From Nymphaea colorata (taxonomy: Eukaryota; Streptophyta; Magnoliopsida; Nymphaeales; Nymphaeaceae), in assembly GCF_008831285.2 (NCBI RefSeq), contig NC_045139.1, positions 33,701,706 to 33,765,705 of the forward strand: a stretch of DNA of 64,000 nucleotides, given 5' to 3'. The position numbers and the translations under genes were made by a program. Shown here one piece after another: positions 1 to 15,100 of the stretch. The notes under the pieces were generated by a model. It ran no database searches, was not told the origin of the DNA, and was given only the letters and a program-made list of their open reading frames with translations. Every line of letters begins with the position of its first letter. Positions within the stretch are counted from its first letter, which is position 1.

Positions 1-91
1 AGGCGGAGGAAGAAGACGACGACGGGTAAGGACCGAATCATCGGAGAAGAAGGAGGGAGAAGAAGGAGGAGGAGGGGGGAGGAAGGTAGCC
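1..91 (+). promoter_or_regulatory. Purine-rich 5' leader of the LUC7-like gene
   Basis: The stretch before the first ATG is dominated by GGA, GAA and GAG runs and ends with a good start context (G at -3 and +4). It reads as a transcribed 5' UTR. The window begins inside or just upstream of it, so the core promoter lies outside the sequence. No TATA box is visible. Confidence 0.5.
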
Positions 92-2573
92 ATGGAGGCG
101 CTGCGGAAGCAATTGGACGTGCTGATGGGGGCCAATAGAAATGGTGATGTTAGGGAGGTGAATCGCAAGTATTATGACCGAGACGTTTGCCGCCTCTTCC
201 TCGTCGGCCTCTGCCCTCACGAGCTTTTCCAATTGACTGTACGCGCAACACCCTTCATGTCTCTTTTGTTCGGTTCAAAAGTTATACCGTTTTTTTGTTT
301 ATTTTCAATTTGAGGCGTTCCATCGGATGTGATGGGATTTTGTTAGGCTTTTTAGATTGATCTGGCTTATACTAGAACATAGTGGAAGCCTTGGTATATC
401 AAATCCAGTGTGGCCCTAGAAAGGATGAAATTTGGTTTGCGTTACTTGCGTCTTGCGGTCGTACTTGTAGATTGCATGTTTTTTTATTTCACGAGAATAT
501 GAAGCCCTGGGTAGGATAAAGGAAAATGTAATTGGAACGGTTGTATTAATCTGGAGGTCGACAAAAACTATGGGGTTAGTGGAGTTTGCGAATAAATTCT
601 GGGGCTTACCGATCAGACCTGGCTTGGTTATCAACGGTAGATATTGTTTCCAAGGAAGGTAATTTGTGGAGTGTTTCTTAGAAAGTGGTCCATCTTCTCG
701 GTGGTTTCGTCCCTCTTTTGTGCATGTACTGGCAAATCGAATGCTTTGGTTGCACGACCGACGTACTAGGTATGTGGAAATGGCAACAAGCTGCACGAAA
801 TCCAAAGAAAAATTAGCAAACATTATATTGAGTATATAGGATATTGAACCGTGTTGGTGGGATCTAATGTAAAAGAAGTGACCGGTTATCACTGTCACCG
901 AAAGATTGTGTCATGCCTTTTGGATGATCTTAGTCATTGTAAATATCGATGGCTGATGGAGAAGAATTGAGAATTCGGGAAATTTATGTGACATGTTCTG
1001 AATTTTTTGTGATCATACTCCGTGAATTGGTTCCTGCTGTACAAGAAAGTAATTTGTTTTTAGGTGGATTGCTGAAGCAACGTTGTTATCATGCGAAAGA
1101 AGATTTTTTTTTTCTCTTTTTTCTGTTGGTCCAGACAATGAAATAAACACGGGAAAGGGTGGCTGATTTTATTCTGTCATTATTTGGTGGTGCTTAACTC
1201 TTGTTCCTATTTTCTATTACCTCCACATTGGTAGGTTGTGAAACTCCCCAGAGGGAAACTTAGTTGGTTTCCCGCTCCATGAGACAGATTGGACCATGGC
1301 CTAGATATGCAGAGACTGCTTTCCGTTTCATACTCTTTGATAACAAGATCTAATTTCTTTTCTAGAGTTGAAAGAACATGGCAGCATAAGTTATTGCTGA
1401 ACATGTTATATAAAAATTGAAAATTTTGCTGTAGCTTTAATATATACCTAAAATGTTAGTAAACTTAATGTTGCATCAGTTTGTTCCTATTTTTTATTAC
1501 CATCTCGGCATCTCCACATTGGTAGGTTGTGAAACTTCACAGAGGGAAACTTAGTTCCTTTCTTGCTCCATGAGACAGATTGGACCATGGTCTAGATATT
1601 CAGAGGCCGCATTCCATTTCATGCTCTTTGATAACAAGATCTAATTTCTTTTCTAGAGTTGAAAGGACATAGCAGCATAAGATATTGCCGCACTTGTTAT
1701 AAAAATTGAAACTCTTGCTGTAGCTTTAATATATACCTAAAATGTTAGTAAACTTAGTGTTGCATCAGTTGCTTTGCATACACGGAATTGGGCGGTATTT
1801 GCTCGATGAACTAAGTGGGTAGATTGGTCTATTCTTATCTTTTAATTAAATGAACAAACACTAATGTTGGAGATTCATATTGGTCAGGCTCTTTGCAATG
1901 ATAAGCTGAAACATATGTATCCACCAGTACAATTTGATACCCTATTTTATATGTGCTGATCTTACCATCCAAGATTTGAGGTCCTATTTGTCTCATATAA
2001 TGGAAAATGAGACAAAATTTCCTTTTTTCATTCCACGAACCTACGAACATGGAGGGTGAAAAACTAAAACTGCAGGCAAGTGGGTATAACCAATAATGAG
2101 AAAAGAAGGAAGCAATGAGAAAATGTGTGCTTTCCTGTTGTATTTCAGTAGTTATTATTTTTGAATGACTACGTTACCTTATTGTTTTGTACATTTTTGG
2201 ATCTGATCCATTGTTCCCTTCAATCAATCGGTTGCGTAATTGCTTTACATTTAACTTCATTGGTTATTGGATCTTGCTGGTCCTAATATTTGGTCATTAA
2301 GGTTGATTTGTGTTATGGTTTGAAAACCTGATGACTTATTGCGTATATCCAAATCAAAGTGCCTTGACTCATGACTTGCAGGGTCAACTTGATGGCTTGA
2401 CTAGTTAGGACAACTTTGGTTTGTTTTATTTGGTTAGTTTTATAGTAAAATAATTTACATCTTTAGTACATTATATTAATACTTATGATATGTAATACAG
2501 TAAAAATTTTCTAGATATATGTCGTGAGCATTCAATGAGGGAGTGATAGAATTAGGCAGTAGAAGTCAAGATC

Positions 2574-2606
<33 letters not shown>

Positions 2607-2806
2607 ACTGTTGACTGTTGTGTTATACACATATCATCTACATGAATGATTCCACTGAATGAACCTACGGCTCAGCAGAATCATGTTTCTAACCTCATTA
2701 AAGCTTGGCCATTCATAACTTGGATGCTATGTCACATGGGTACGGGTGCCGGTATGAGTACGGGTACAACCATTTTCAAAAAAACTTGGGTGCTGAAGAA
2801 CGACCG

Positions 2807-2837
<31 letters not shown>

Positions 2838-5800
2838 ATCTATATATAAAATTAACTAGAAAGAAATAATTAGATAATATATATAAAAATAAAAAATATA
2901 TATCAGCATAAACAAATAAACAACATAGAAAATATATATCAGTGGCTCTTGCAGCAGTGTGTTTAAGAAGCCTATGAAAAACTCTAAACATATGGACAAC
3001 TGAGCAGCCCCCTAGAGTCCTAGACAATCAAATATGAACATCAGTCAAATTTTCACATCCGAAACATGGCTCAGCATTGTGGAACTGGAACCCAAGCATT
3101 AAATGCTGAACTGGAATGGCTCACTTACAGAAAATATAGGATTTAGGCACCGGTTACAGAAAATGTTGGAATAACTCGGCACTGTGGAGCATGGTTGCAT
3201 ATAAATGTAAAAGAGAAAGGGCAGACAATATGATTTTCAAAGAAGAAAAAGAAGATTATGAACGTTACAAACCAGTAGAAGAAGAAAAACAAAAATACTA
3301 GTAAGAACAACAAGAAAAAGAAAAAAGTTGATGCAGGAGGTCGCTTGGAGGTTGTTGGAAGTTGCCGGAGGTTGTTGGAGTTCTTCCTCAACAAACAATG
3401 GTGTAGAAGAGCAAAACAGAGCCCTTGCTGGAGTTTTGTCGAGGGCTTTGTGTTTTTCAAAAGAAACAAAGGGAAAAAAAACTTTAATTTTTAGACGAAA
3501 ACGGACTCAGTCAATATTGACCGAGTCTGTTTTTGGATGGTCACGACCTGGGTATGTTGACCGTACCTGGTACGTGTTGATCCGTACCTGGGCCATGTCC
3601 AACGGCATACCTGTACCTGCGTAGCACCCGACCTGTACAGGTACTCCACCAAGATTAATGTACCCATGTTACATAGCTTGGATGATTTGTTGGGGTCATT
3701 GCATTACTTGACTGAATCTTGTAATGTCCTAATTATTCATTTTTTAACCAAGATGGTGATTAGTGCTGATCAAAGTCATCCAAGTGAACCAATTTAGTTT
3801 TCAGATTCTGGGATGCTATGTCTCTTGATGCCATTTAACTTGATGGTTTACTTTCCTTTTTCATATTTATTTGAGGCTAGTGAACAAGATTAACCTCTTA
3901 TTTCTTAATAATATTTTGGAAGGAAAATGCCTGATTAACGAAAATTGATTAATTTATGTAATTAAATCGAATGGTGCCAGAGTAATCAAATAGTGAAAAA
4001 AACTATTGAAGACAGTTGAAATAATTTCTTGATTTAGTGGTGGCACGCTGACTCATATGATTTCATTTATATGTGCATAAACTTTTTCTATTTTTATTTT
4101 TTTAATAATGTTAGTTGATGACTGATGTGTATTAGTTTTTTGTTGTATTATTTGGAATTTTTATGTTTATCTTTATGCCCTTGCCTTTTTAAGATCCTTG
4201 TTGTTTTTCCCCATATTCAGCTGGTTTCCATTGTTTTCCTTCTTCATACTATTTTTGTTTTCCAGTCCATCTGAGCCCTTCCTCCTGGGCTTCATTTGGA
4301 TTTTGGTAGTTGTAAGAGTCAATTGTTTGGTCTTGGGCTTGATTGAACACCCTTTCTCATATTTTTCTGTGCCTTTGTGCTGATGGAGGTCATCTTTTGT
4401 TTGTGTAATATTTGTTAATCTTGGATTGTTTTGTTCGTGTTCCTCTGGCTAACATTTGTTAAGCATTATCTTTGTTGCAGAAAATGGATTTAGGCCCTTG
4501 TCCAAAGGTGCATTCTTTGCAGTTAAGGAAAGAGTATCCTTACTATGTTCTTTCTGTAACTTGTGTTTATGATTGTTACTGCACCAAAAGTTCCTTAGCT
4601 AGTTCTGCTTCTTTACATGATTGCTAGGTATCATAAATATCGGTAGTGCACATTGCGACTATAGTCACGTGTTGTCTGAATGTGCACAATATGTCACGTG
4701 GATGCAGATGTGGTATGAGACACAACAAAGATACTTTTTGTGTGATGTTTCTTTAAAATTAAGATATGTTCTCTAGTAGAATATGTTTAGCTCATGTTAT
4801 ATATCATTTCTTAATTCATAGATTATTATTATTTTAATGAGGGTAACCTTCACAAAAAGAAAAATGATGAATGGTTTATGTGTCCTGTGATTTACTTTCC
4901 GTAATGTGCATATTGTTATTGTTCTGTTGCTGCTGATTGTTAAAAACCTAAATCTGAAATTTATGGTTGTGATACAACTTTCTTGTGCTGAGAATACCAT
5001 TTGTATTTTGTTAATATTAATGAGGTAGGACTCTTTATTGGAGTCTTATTTTGTAAGTCCTTGGAGTGATAATGGTGCTGCACTTTACCAGGGTCTTTGA
5101 CCTTCAAGGTCAATCCTGGGCCACCTAAGTCACATGTGGGATTACAGGTTCAGAGTCTTCAGACACAGTAATTTTAAAAAATGTGGGTATTGAGTACGGC
5201 ATGGTATATTTATGAAATCCACAAAAATTAAAATTAAAGCAAAACAGTTCATAAGTTGATATGATCAAGTTCAAACAATTTCAATTTAAATGTAATTTGT
5301 TTAAAAACAGAATTTATTTACCTAATTCTAGTTTGCTGCAAAGTTTATAGTTGCATCATGTCCTCAAACTCATCCAAGCACCACCTACAAATATGATTAA
5401 ACTAGTTTAAAAATATTGACACTAAAATAATTTAACCTAAAAAATGATATTAATTAATGACAACATGAATGGAAATATTGAACAATAATAACATTAAAAA
5501 ACTTAACTGAACACTAAATAACAACAAAACTAACAAATGCAACGACTATTATTACTAATGCATAAACCAAGAACACCTAAAAACGAACCTTCTACATGCT
5601 AAAAAGGAAGTCTGCCAGAGGAAACAGCCATGGCAATTTTAATCTGGTAAGTTGAATGGCAGAGTGCTTCCAGCGTGAAGCTACACTTGGTCACGGCAGG
5701 TTGCTGCAGTTTGGATTCTTTAATGCCGATGAACTGATTACCCACAAAAAAGTGATTTCCCCTAGGAGGCCCTACAAAAAAATATAAATTGTGTAATTCT

Positions 5801-8800
5801 CCCAGGGATTTGCCGTGAAATAAATGGCACTTAAGAATATTTTCACAGATTGTCTGAAACATACCTTGTAAAAGGTTTCATTTAGGCAGCGAGTACCTAC
5901 AGATTTGTATAAGAGGATCTTTCCGGTAGGATGGCTGGGGAAATGTGAACTTTCTAGTTACTTCTTCATATCCTTCTCCTGCTTGCGGGCTTCTGGATGG
6001 AGCACCACAAAACTGCCTGTCTGAAATTCTTTGAGGACCAAGGCAACATTATGTCATTGAGCAATTTGATCAAGCTGGGGACTGAGATTGTCACTGTTGG
6101 CCTCAACCATATCGCTCATGACAACCAGCAATGGAAAAGAGAGAGACGTGCTAGAAGTAAAAAGGATGGAGGAGTTTTTGACAAACAAAGGAGTGGCAAT
6201 CAGTTGACTTCGAAAGTTACAGACTTTCAGTCAACACTTTTAACTGAAAGAGTTAAAAGTATTGGATCAGGTTTGATCCAGACCAGATCCCCAGCATATG
6301 GCTAACCATGTCTAAAAAATGGTGTATCAACAAGGCACGCCAGCCAGTTTTCCATACCCATGTTACATAGAGAGCCACTTCGAGGCAGCTTCTTGACCAT
6401 AACAACACAGTATTAAGTGGTTGGGCAAAGCACTAGCAAGAAGCTTCTTTTGAGATTGTTTTCCCAGGCTATTGTCCTTCCATAGGTAGTAGGATCAGTC
6501 TTTGTTTCCATGCCTCTAGTCCTTCTATGCAGCCAAATCATGCCCTATGAGCAACGTGGATGGTGGCCCACTGATTGTACATTATTAATATGCAATGCTA
6601 AGACCATACGGCTCAAATCACAAGCCTTTAGATTCAGTCTGTCAAGTCTGTATCCATGTGAAGCATTTCCTGAGTTAAAAAAAATGTGTAATTTCAAATG
6701 GGCACCATTCGTATGGTCATCTGAATATTCTTAGTTTGATCTTTACTGTGAAGCTCACCTTTTCTTTTTTTGTGGATACGTGGTTCCTAGTTCCTACTAT
6801 TCCCCAGGCCCTGATGCATTTCTCAAAAGTGTGTGTTCGTTCCTTCACAGGGAAGTTGTATGACATAGTTTATCTAGTCACACATGTTTTGAGGATTTTA
6901 CCCCTTTGAAAAATGAAAAAAATCCTTAGCAAGTTTTTCCAGGTATGAGGAAGCTAGGAAGAAGGGTGTTGATAATTATGAAAGAGATCTAGAAGATGTA
7001 ATTGAGAGGCTTATCCTTGAGTGTGATAGGAAAATTTCAAGGGCGCTTAAGCGTCTTGAAGATGATGATGCAAAGGCTGCAATAGCAATATCTGTCTCTG
7101 ACGTCACTCAGGTAATGGTGAATTTGTTTTCAGCATTGTTCTTGATTGTTTCTTGCTACCAACAAACTAAACTTCTTGGCGAAATTTGCAGACGCCTGAG
7201 GTGCTCGAGCTGTCAAAGCAGATTAAGGAAAAGCTGAAAGAAGCTGATGCTTTTGGTAATCCATAATCATATGCCTGCGTATTGAAAGATCATTCCGTTC
7301 ATGGCTGTGGTCTAGGAATAATTTGGTATCATTATTTGCTTAAAGTGAGGGCCATCCTATAATTTACTATTTAACCTTGGGATGGTACTTCGTCATGACA
7401 ATGGGGATGTTACTTTTTCATTTTGCTTTTATGGAAGTTATTTTCTTTTGGGGGAAAAGGGGGGGGGAGTTGAGCACAACTCTGGTTGTTTTGCCTCAAT
7501 TACTACAGTCTTGGATATCCTCCAATAACTTTTGTTTTGGCAATAGGAAAAGAGTGCCATTTCTTGCTGCCTGGGTATTTCTCAGCCTTTGCACTTTAGC
7601 AGATAATGATTCTCAATGATTCTGGTGCAGCTCATTTGTTTAGCACATGATTCCACCTACAAATGGTTTTTGTATTTAAAAATGGTCATTGAAGTTAAAA
7701 TGCTTGGGTCTTTGCGTATTTTATAAACACATGGATAGAAACATAGATATTCATCGTGCACTGAACAAGTATACCAGAGTGAAAAAACCTATTGTCAAAT
7801 TGCCTGGTTTCTCCTGTGATTGGACTCAAGAAGGCAGATGTAGTTTTTTTTTGTGATCGCCATAATTTTATGTTCTTTAATGTAAAGGAAACTATGAGAT
7901 GTATTTATGCATCCATGCAATCTCAATCTGCTAATGTATTTGTTGTTAATTATTTATGTGATACATGTGTTGGTTCAAATTAATTTTTATTAAAAAAAAC
8001 ATGATTTTTTCACTATAAAATTTTGGTTTCATAAGAGCCGCTGAAACTCTCATTGCTTTTAGGTCACATTTAAACCTGGATAATGGCCGGCTTAACATAT
8101 GTTTCCTACTAGATCAGTCGGAAGATCACAATACAAAAGTTTCATTACTCCAAAAAACACAGAGTCATGTATTTTTATTTTTTTTGTTTCTAAAAGTATT
8201 TTTGTATGTATGTACATATGCGTGCATGCTTGTGTGTGTGTGTGGTGTGTGCGTGCATGACAGAGAGAGAAAAGAAGCTTTTCGTAGTTGGAATTTTGAT
8301 AAGGACAAGGAGAGGCTGGAGGCAATCATTATTCATGAGTTCATGTATTCATAGTTTAAATTTTGGCTTCCATTGTCTGCAAACTTTATAGTTCATGGTC
8401 ATCCTTGGCTTCATTTATTTTGAATTCTTTTGGAAAATCTCGTGTTGTGAAACTTTTCTTCTTTCCTTAACAGATTTGGAAGGGAAAACTGACAGTAAGA
8501 TAAGAGCTTTGGAAGTAGTGGAAGAGCTCAGAACCAAAAGAGCTGACAAGCAGGTCTATCTTCTTTTTTGATTTTTTTTTTTTGATGCTTTTAGTTATTC
8601 AGCTGGATCGACTATCCTTTCCTTGAAGCACAAATTCTTCACCATATCAGTGTTTCATGATTGGGAAAATTCATTTTTTACGTCATTTTGTGCTGCAGTC
8701 TATGCTTTTATTGGATGCCTTTAATAAAGACAGAGCCTCACTACCACAGCCTCTTGCAAATCCTCCAAGTCTTGCCCCATTGCCTATACCTCCTCCAGAT

Positions 8801-11800
8801 GCTCGTACTCAAGAAATGATAAATGAGAAGCTGAAGAAGGCAGAGGATCTTGGTGAGTGCATGATATATGGCATAGTGGCAGCTCTGTTTAGCTATGTCC
8901 TTGAGAGAGGTTCTTAGAGTCAGTTTGGGATGGTAATGACTGTCAGAGTTCCACATTAGTTTTCCTTACAAATTATTTCCACTGGATAGTATGTTAGATC
9001 AACTGTGATTTTGAAAAGAATGACTACCTTATGAGGGGTGCACTGTACGTGCTGGTTGTCACATCGACCAGAACTATTTGTAGGATGCGTTATCTTAATG
9101 GATATGATTGCTGGTTTTTAATGACTTGTTTTGTGTTACACAGGTGAGCAAGGAATGGTGGATGAGGCACAAAAAGCGTTGGAAGAGGCTGAGGCTCTGA
9201 AGAAGGTTTCTTTCTGTTTCAGATGTCACTGGCTTACAATATTGTTCTGAATCTGCTCTCTGCCCGCTTTTTACCACACACGCACATGCATGTAGACATG
9301 TATGTATGTGCACACAAAATTTCTGCTGCACACATTTTTCATGATGTGGACTTGGTTTATTGGATTTGACGGCATCAGATAATAGGTTGTCTGTTTTAGG
9401 ACAAGTATTTCAGAGGTCGCTATCTCATGGTTTACTCTAGTGAGTGATCGGTTGTTTTTAGTTAAACTTTAGAGGCTTACCTTTGAGGCTCCTGTTATGC
9501 TTGGGATCTAATTCTGACTTCTTGGCTAGCTATGTCACATGGGCACATCACCTACACTGCACACTGTCTTACACCTCAAAGAAGGTTGTGACTGCGGGTG
9601 TTCCTTGGGTGCGGTAACAGTGAGAAGGAGGAAGAGAACCTAAAGGGGAGGTGGTGGGAGAAGAAGATGAAGAAGCAGAAGAAGTAGAAGCTTACCTAAG
9701 GGGAGGTGGCTGCAGTGCAGGGTCATAGTTACTGGGGGAGGGAAGAGAGAAAGAGTTACTTATAGGGGCATTACAGTCTCTTTTTTTTTGGGAACAATCA
9801 GTCCTTCCTTTTTTTTTAGTAATTTGCAATGAATTTCTAAAATATTCTCTTTTTTTGATAATTAATGAAGACTTTATGTCTTATACTATGTATGGAACCT
9901 TCTCCTTTTTGATAAATTACAAAGATGTTTGACTATTTATAGAAGCTTCCTTTGTAACTCGCAGAAAATTTTCTTTTACCATTGAAAAAAGCTTAGGGGG
10001 ACTTCCTTTGCCACAACCACACCTAAGGCTGCAGTGCAGGGTCATAGTTACTGGGGGAGGGGAGAGAGAAAGAAATACTTATAGGGGCATTACAGTCTCT
10101 TTTTTTTGGGGGAACAATCAGTCCTTCCTTTTTTTTTTGGTTTTGCAATGAATTTCTAAAAATATTCTCTTTTTTGATAATTAATGAAGACTTTATGTCT
10201 TATACTATGTATGGAACCTTCTCCTTTTTGATAAGTTACAAAGATGTTTGACTATTTATAGAAACTTCCTTTGTAACTTGCAGAAGATTTTCTTTTACCA
10301 TTGAAAAAAGCTTAGAGGGACTTCCTTTGCTACAACCACACCTAATTGTTTTAGAAAATGTTGCATCTGCACCTACACTAGCACCTGCACCTACACTAGC
10401 ACCTGCACCTTCCACTTTGACATAGTTGGCCTGAGATCATTGATTGGCAAGCTAACATGGCACATAGTTTTTTAGTGCCAAAATGTGGAAAACTAGATTG
10501 GTTTTTGCTAGCATCAAATAAAATAATATCAAGCAAAAACTAGGATGAGCAAATGGTGAAGAGTGGTTACTGTGCAAGAACTTAGTTGTCAAAATCAGAA
10601 GTTGGTCAAGATTCTAAAATGTTAGTTGTACTACTAAGTTTGATCCGGTCTAAGATTCTAAATCAATCGACTCAAATAAATTAATAAGGAGGGAAGCAGA
10701 CCTAAAATTTACAGGTGTAGAGCTTACTTTTTAGAGCATAGAAGTATGTACACTATAGTGATGTTCATGTTTTAGAAAGAGAATGGGAATAGACATGATA
10801 GGAAATATTTGCATATTAACAAAAAAAAAATGAAAAAAATCTGATGCCTTGAAAAAACGTGAAAATAAGTTTCACATTTTTTTCGTTTTTCTCTGTTTTA
10901 ATGTTAATATCATCATTAATTAAAATAAGCTTAAATTAAATTATTTATCATCATTTTGATCGTTATTAGAATATTGTTTTTATCACACTATTTGTTTTTT
11001 TTTTGTCTTCTTTTCAGTTTTTCATTTATTTTATTTTTACCCGAAATTTGGATGTTCTTATTTTTGAAAAATTTGACAATATTTTCCCTAGGAAAACAAA
11101 TTTTCCAGAAAATACCTGAGAAAAATCTCACTGTTAGATCCGGGAACAATATTTGTGGCTGTGATATATACACATGTGCACGTATATGCATGTACGTATA
11201 TCTGTGTGTGTGTGTTGAAGAACATATACACACATAGGAAAGTCATATTTGATATATGAGAATGGCTTTTTTCTTGTAGAAGGTCTACTGCAATGATTAG
11301 ACAGACCAAGTCCGCTAACTAGTCCCTCAAATGGGTCCTCCTGACTTGGAGGCAGGGAGTAGATGGCTGGTGCCTAGCCTGTCTGGGTGACTAATTGCTA
11401 GTTTGGCACTTATAGTTGTTACACCATTACAATGATATCCAAGGACCACCTCTTTATTCGTATTAATGGACCACAGATAAAGGAGTGAGGGAAGCCTAAA
11501 ATCCATGATGATCTAGCTACACAGCCAGGCAGTAGCATCAGTGGTAACTAATCCAATAGTAAAACTGTTACAACATTTGAGTAAAAGTTTAGAACCGATT
11601 GATCACACTTTAAAATAATGAGTTCTGTTACACCTTTAAAAGTCAGGATGACAATAATCTCACCGCAGAAAAGAGAATCAGGGAGTGTGTGATCTTTTGA
11701 AGTGAAGATGAAAATTGGCAGCTGTGCTAAGTGGAATGTACATGGTGCACTAATGAGCTGGGTGATCATCCAGAAGGAAAACCCGTGCAGTAAGAGAAGC

Positions 11801-12041
11801 ACAAGGATGGAGAGTTGGGACAGAACTCTATTGTGCTTGGCTGCTTGTAAACTAAGGAAAGGAGACCCTAGTATATACTATTATGACTAAGCATTTTTTA
11901 TCTGGATGATCATACAGTTAATGCATGGTAATGAAAAAAATAAATATTGATAGTCCACCTAAAGACAACTTCCCTGTATGTTTCAGAAAATGATATGCAA
12001 CAAATGGATGGCGACAAAAATTCATTTCATGCATTTCATAG

Positions 12042-12102
<61 letters not shown>

Positions 12103-15100
12103 AGAGAGAGAAGGCTTCTCTTGTATATATCTGCATATGCTTATATTGGAAAAGGAAGTTTTCTCTCTGATTTGAAAAGCTAGTCGTCCAAGTGTTCTGC
12201 CACAAGCATGTAATGACATAGCTTGCTGAGCTCATTTTACTCTTGAATTTGCTGCATCTGACCAACCATTAAGAGAAATCTTGTCCACCAAATTCATGGA
12301 AATAACATAATATTTCAGTTGTTTCATAAACATGAATAAATACACGTGTTTGTTGCACTTGTCTGACTTTTAAGAATGTAATTGAATAAAGTGAATAAAT
12401 GGTGGTCCTCAATTGTCTATTATGTCTATTGTTATGTCCGCAACAGTACTGTTTTTCTTGCCGCTTACTATTTTTCCTCTTCAGCTGGGTGCAAGGCAAG
12501 AGCCTGTACTTGACACATCAAATACAAAATACACTGCTGCTGATGTTCGCATTGTAAGCTCTCACTCTCCTCCTACATTTGATCAACTAGTGTCTTGCTT
12601 CTGTGCTTTGGTACACTTGGTGTGGGGTTAGAATAAAAGGTGGAAAATGAAAAAGTTATCTTGCTTCATGGGTTTGTGAACTTAATTTTGTTACCACTTG
12701 GTTCCTTACTAGTGGTTTCTGTTAAATATATTAGGCTCACCCTAAGATGAAGATGGTATCTATTTTTTTGAATCTAACATGACATAAATCCATGAAATTG
12801 CATGGATAATAAATTAAAGTTCAACAGTTATGTGACAGATAATTTGTTAAGATCATCAGGAAATTACTGGTTAAAATTAAAAAGATTGACAACCAAGCTG
12901 ATTGGAAAGGTCATACTTCATGATATGAAACACATTTGGTCTATGGAAGGATTGCATGCTGCTGAGTGCATAGAAAAATATGAAGCATATGCTAATGTTT
13001 CTTAGTATAGCACTTAAATATAACTATTTTGGGACTACAGAGATTTTTATGCAGATGTCCAACACTAGCTGAATTTGGTGGATTTGGGAATTTATTTTGT
13101 TACAAGTTTGGTGCATTTAGTTAGTGGTGATTGACTGATTTCTGTCAAATGTTGTTAAATATGTGGTGTTCACCCTAAGACGAAGATGGTAAATTCCTTG
13201 CTTAGAAAAGTAAAGAATAGTAATTGGAATTGGGTGATGGATAACACAGGAAATTATTTGTAAAATAATTAACAATCAAGCCGATAGGAAAGATTCACAG
13301 TTGGCAATGCATCAGACACATTCAGATTAGAGAGGAATCACATACAACTGAGTTCACCCAAAGGCATATTTGTTAACTATACGCTAAAGTTTTTTAGGTA
13401 TAGCGTTGTTTGGATTTGATGACTGCCAGAAATTTTCATACAGATCCCCAACACTTTCTTTTCAGATCTATAACTTGCATCCTCATATGTGAGATCCAAT
13501 CACTAAAGTTGGAAATAGATTTACCTTTTCTTTTGTGATAATCCTTCTTCATCGAATTTTCATCTTCAATCTCTGTGTGTTTTATACTTTGGGTTTTAAG
13601 CTGTTGGAAGCAAGTGTTCTTACATGGAGATGCATCATTTTATGGATTTATCTTCAAGCTGGCAACTGAATGTAGATATCCCATAAGTTACACGTCCATG
13701 AAACGACACTTTACTTAGCAGGTGCAACGTCCAGAACTTTAAAATGGGAATTCTGTCTGAAGACGTTAGGACTGAATTCGTCAAGTGGTCAACCACTGAA
13801 GCAAACCTCATAAACCTTTAAGCCAGAAGTAAGTGCTTTAGGCCAACAGAAGCTTGTTCAAATTTGGGGAAATTTTCAAAACACCCCTAAAGAATCGGCA
13901 ACCAAATTGAGGCAAGCATGGTGTGGCAAAACAATTTTGTCGATTTGTTCTTTAGTGATCTTTTGATGCATTTCATATACCCGGCCAAGGTAATGATAGT
14001 GTTAGGTTCATCTTTTATGATGAAATTAGTATAACTCTTCAACTTATGCTCTGATTGAACATGAAACCATTTGATTCATGCTGTTTGCATAAGGAAATAT
14101 AAACATCAAAGAATGTCCTGTCCGTGTATGATAAAAACCAATGGCTGAATGGAATCAGCAAAAATGAGGTGCTGTTTATAGGTAATTGATGAATTAGGAT
14201 CTCTTGCAAACTACTCAAAATATTACTCATTGTTATGCTTTTTTGCAGTCTGTTGTTTGATCTGGATTTGTTCATGTTATTGATTTTGGACTTCATTTTG
14301 CAGACTGATCAGAAGTTACGTGTCTGTGACATATGTGGAGCATTTTTGAGTGTTTATGACAGGTGAGGTTCTAATTCATGCCCTTTTACAAACTGTGCTT
14401 GTGTTTAAATTTTTAGAGGGCATCGGAAAGTAGTAGTTTTTGGATGCTTCAAGTTCTTCAGCTTTTGACCAGGCGCGTTATACCTCCTTGTTACCAGCAG
14501 GCTTTTGGGCCCAGTTTTACGGGGAAAACTTTTGCAGCTTCAGAATGTGCGTGTTTTCCATTTTATGCTTATGGATTATGATTATTGAAACTTATGGGGT
14601 CAATGAGCACTTTTGCATGCATGAGAAGCTTTATGAATACATGAATTATATAGTGATGTTTTGCTTGTTTGGTTTTGTTGCTGTTCTTAGTGATCGTCGT
14701 TTGGCTGATCATTTTGGTGGAAAGCTTCATCTTGGGTACATGCAAATCCGGGAGAAGTTAGCGGAACTTAAAGTAAGATTCTTTATGGTATTTATTTGTT
14801 GACTCTCTCTCTCCCTCTCCCTCTCTATACATATATACATGCAAATCCGTGTTCCCTGTTAACAGTTGCAGACATGTTTTATGATATCATGTTTTATATT
14901 TTTGTTTAATTTGTTTTCCTCTTGATGCTGGGTACACTGTTCACTGTTGTCATTTTATTCTTTAAATTTTTAAGATAGTGCGTAGGGTTGTTTATTTAAT
15001 TGTTAGTGTAATTTTTGCTGCCCTTTCTGAATGATTCCAGTTGCTTCTGAACTCTAATATGGAGTTGATGAACTTTATTTTCCAATATTAGTTTATCCCA

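Noticed and set aside
5997-6305. 102-residue ORF inside the second hAT-like element as a transposase remnant
   Set aside because: It shows no hAT dimerisation motif or catalytic residues and is short.
11918-12265. Serine/leucine-rich ORF in LUC7 intron 7
   Set aside because: It is the translation of a GA/CT microsatellite.
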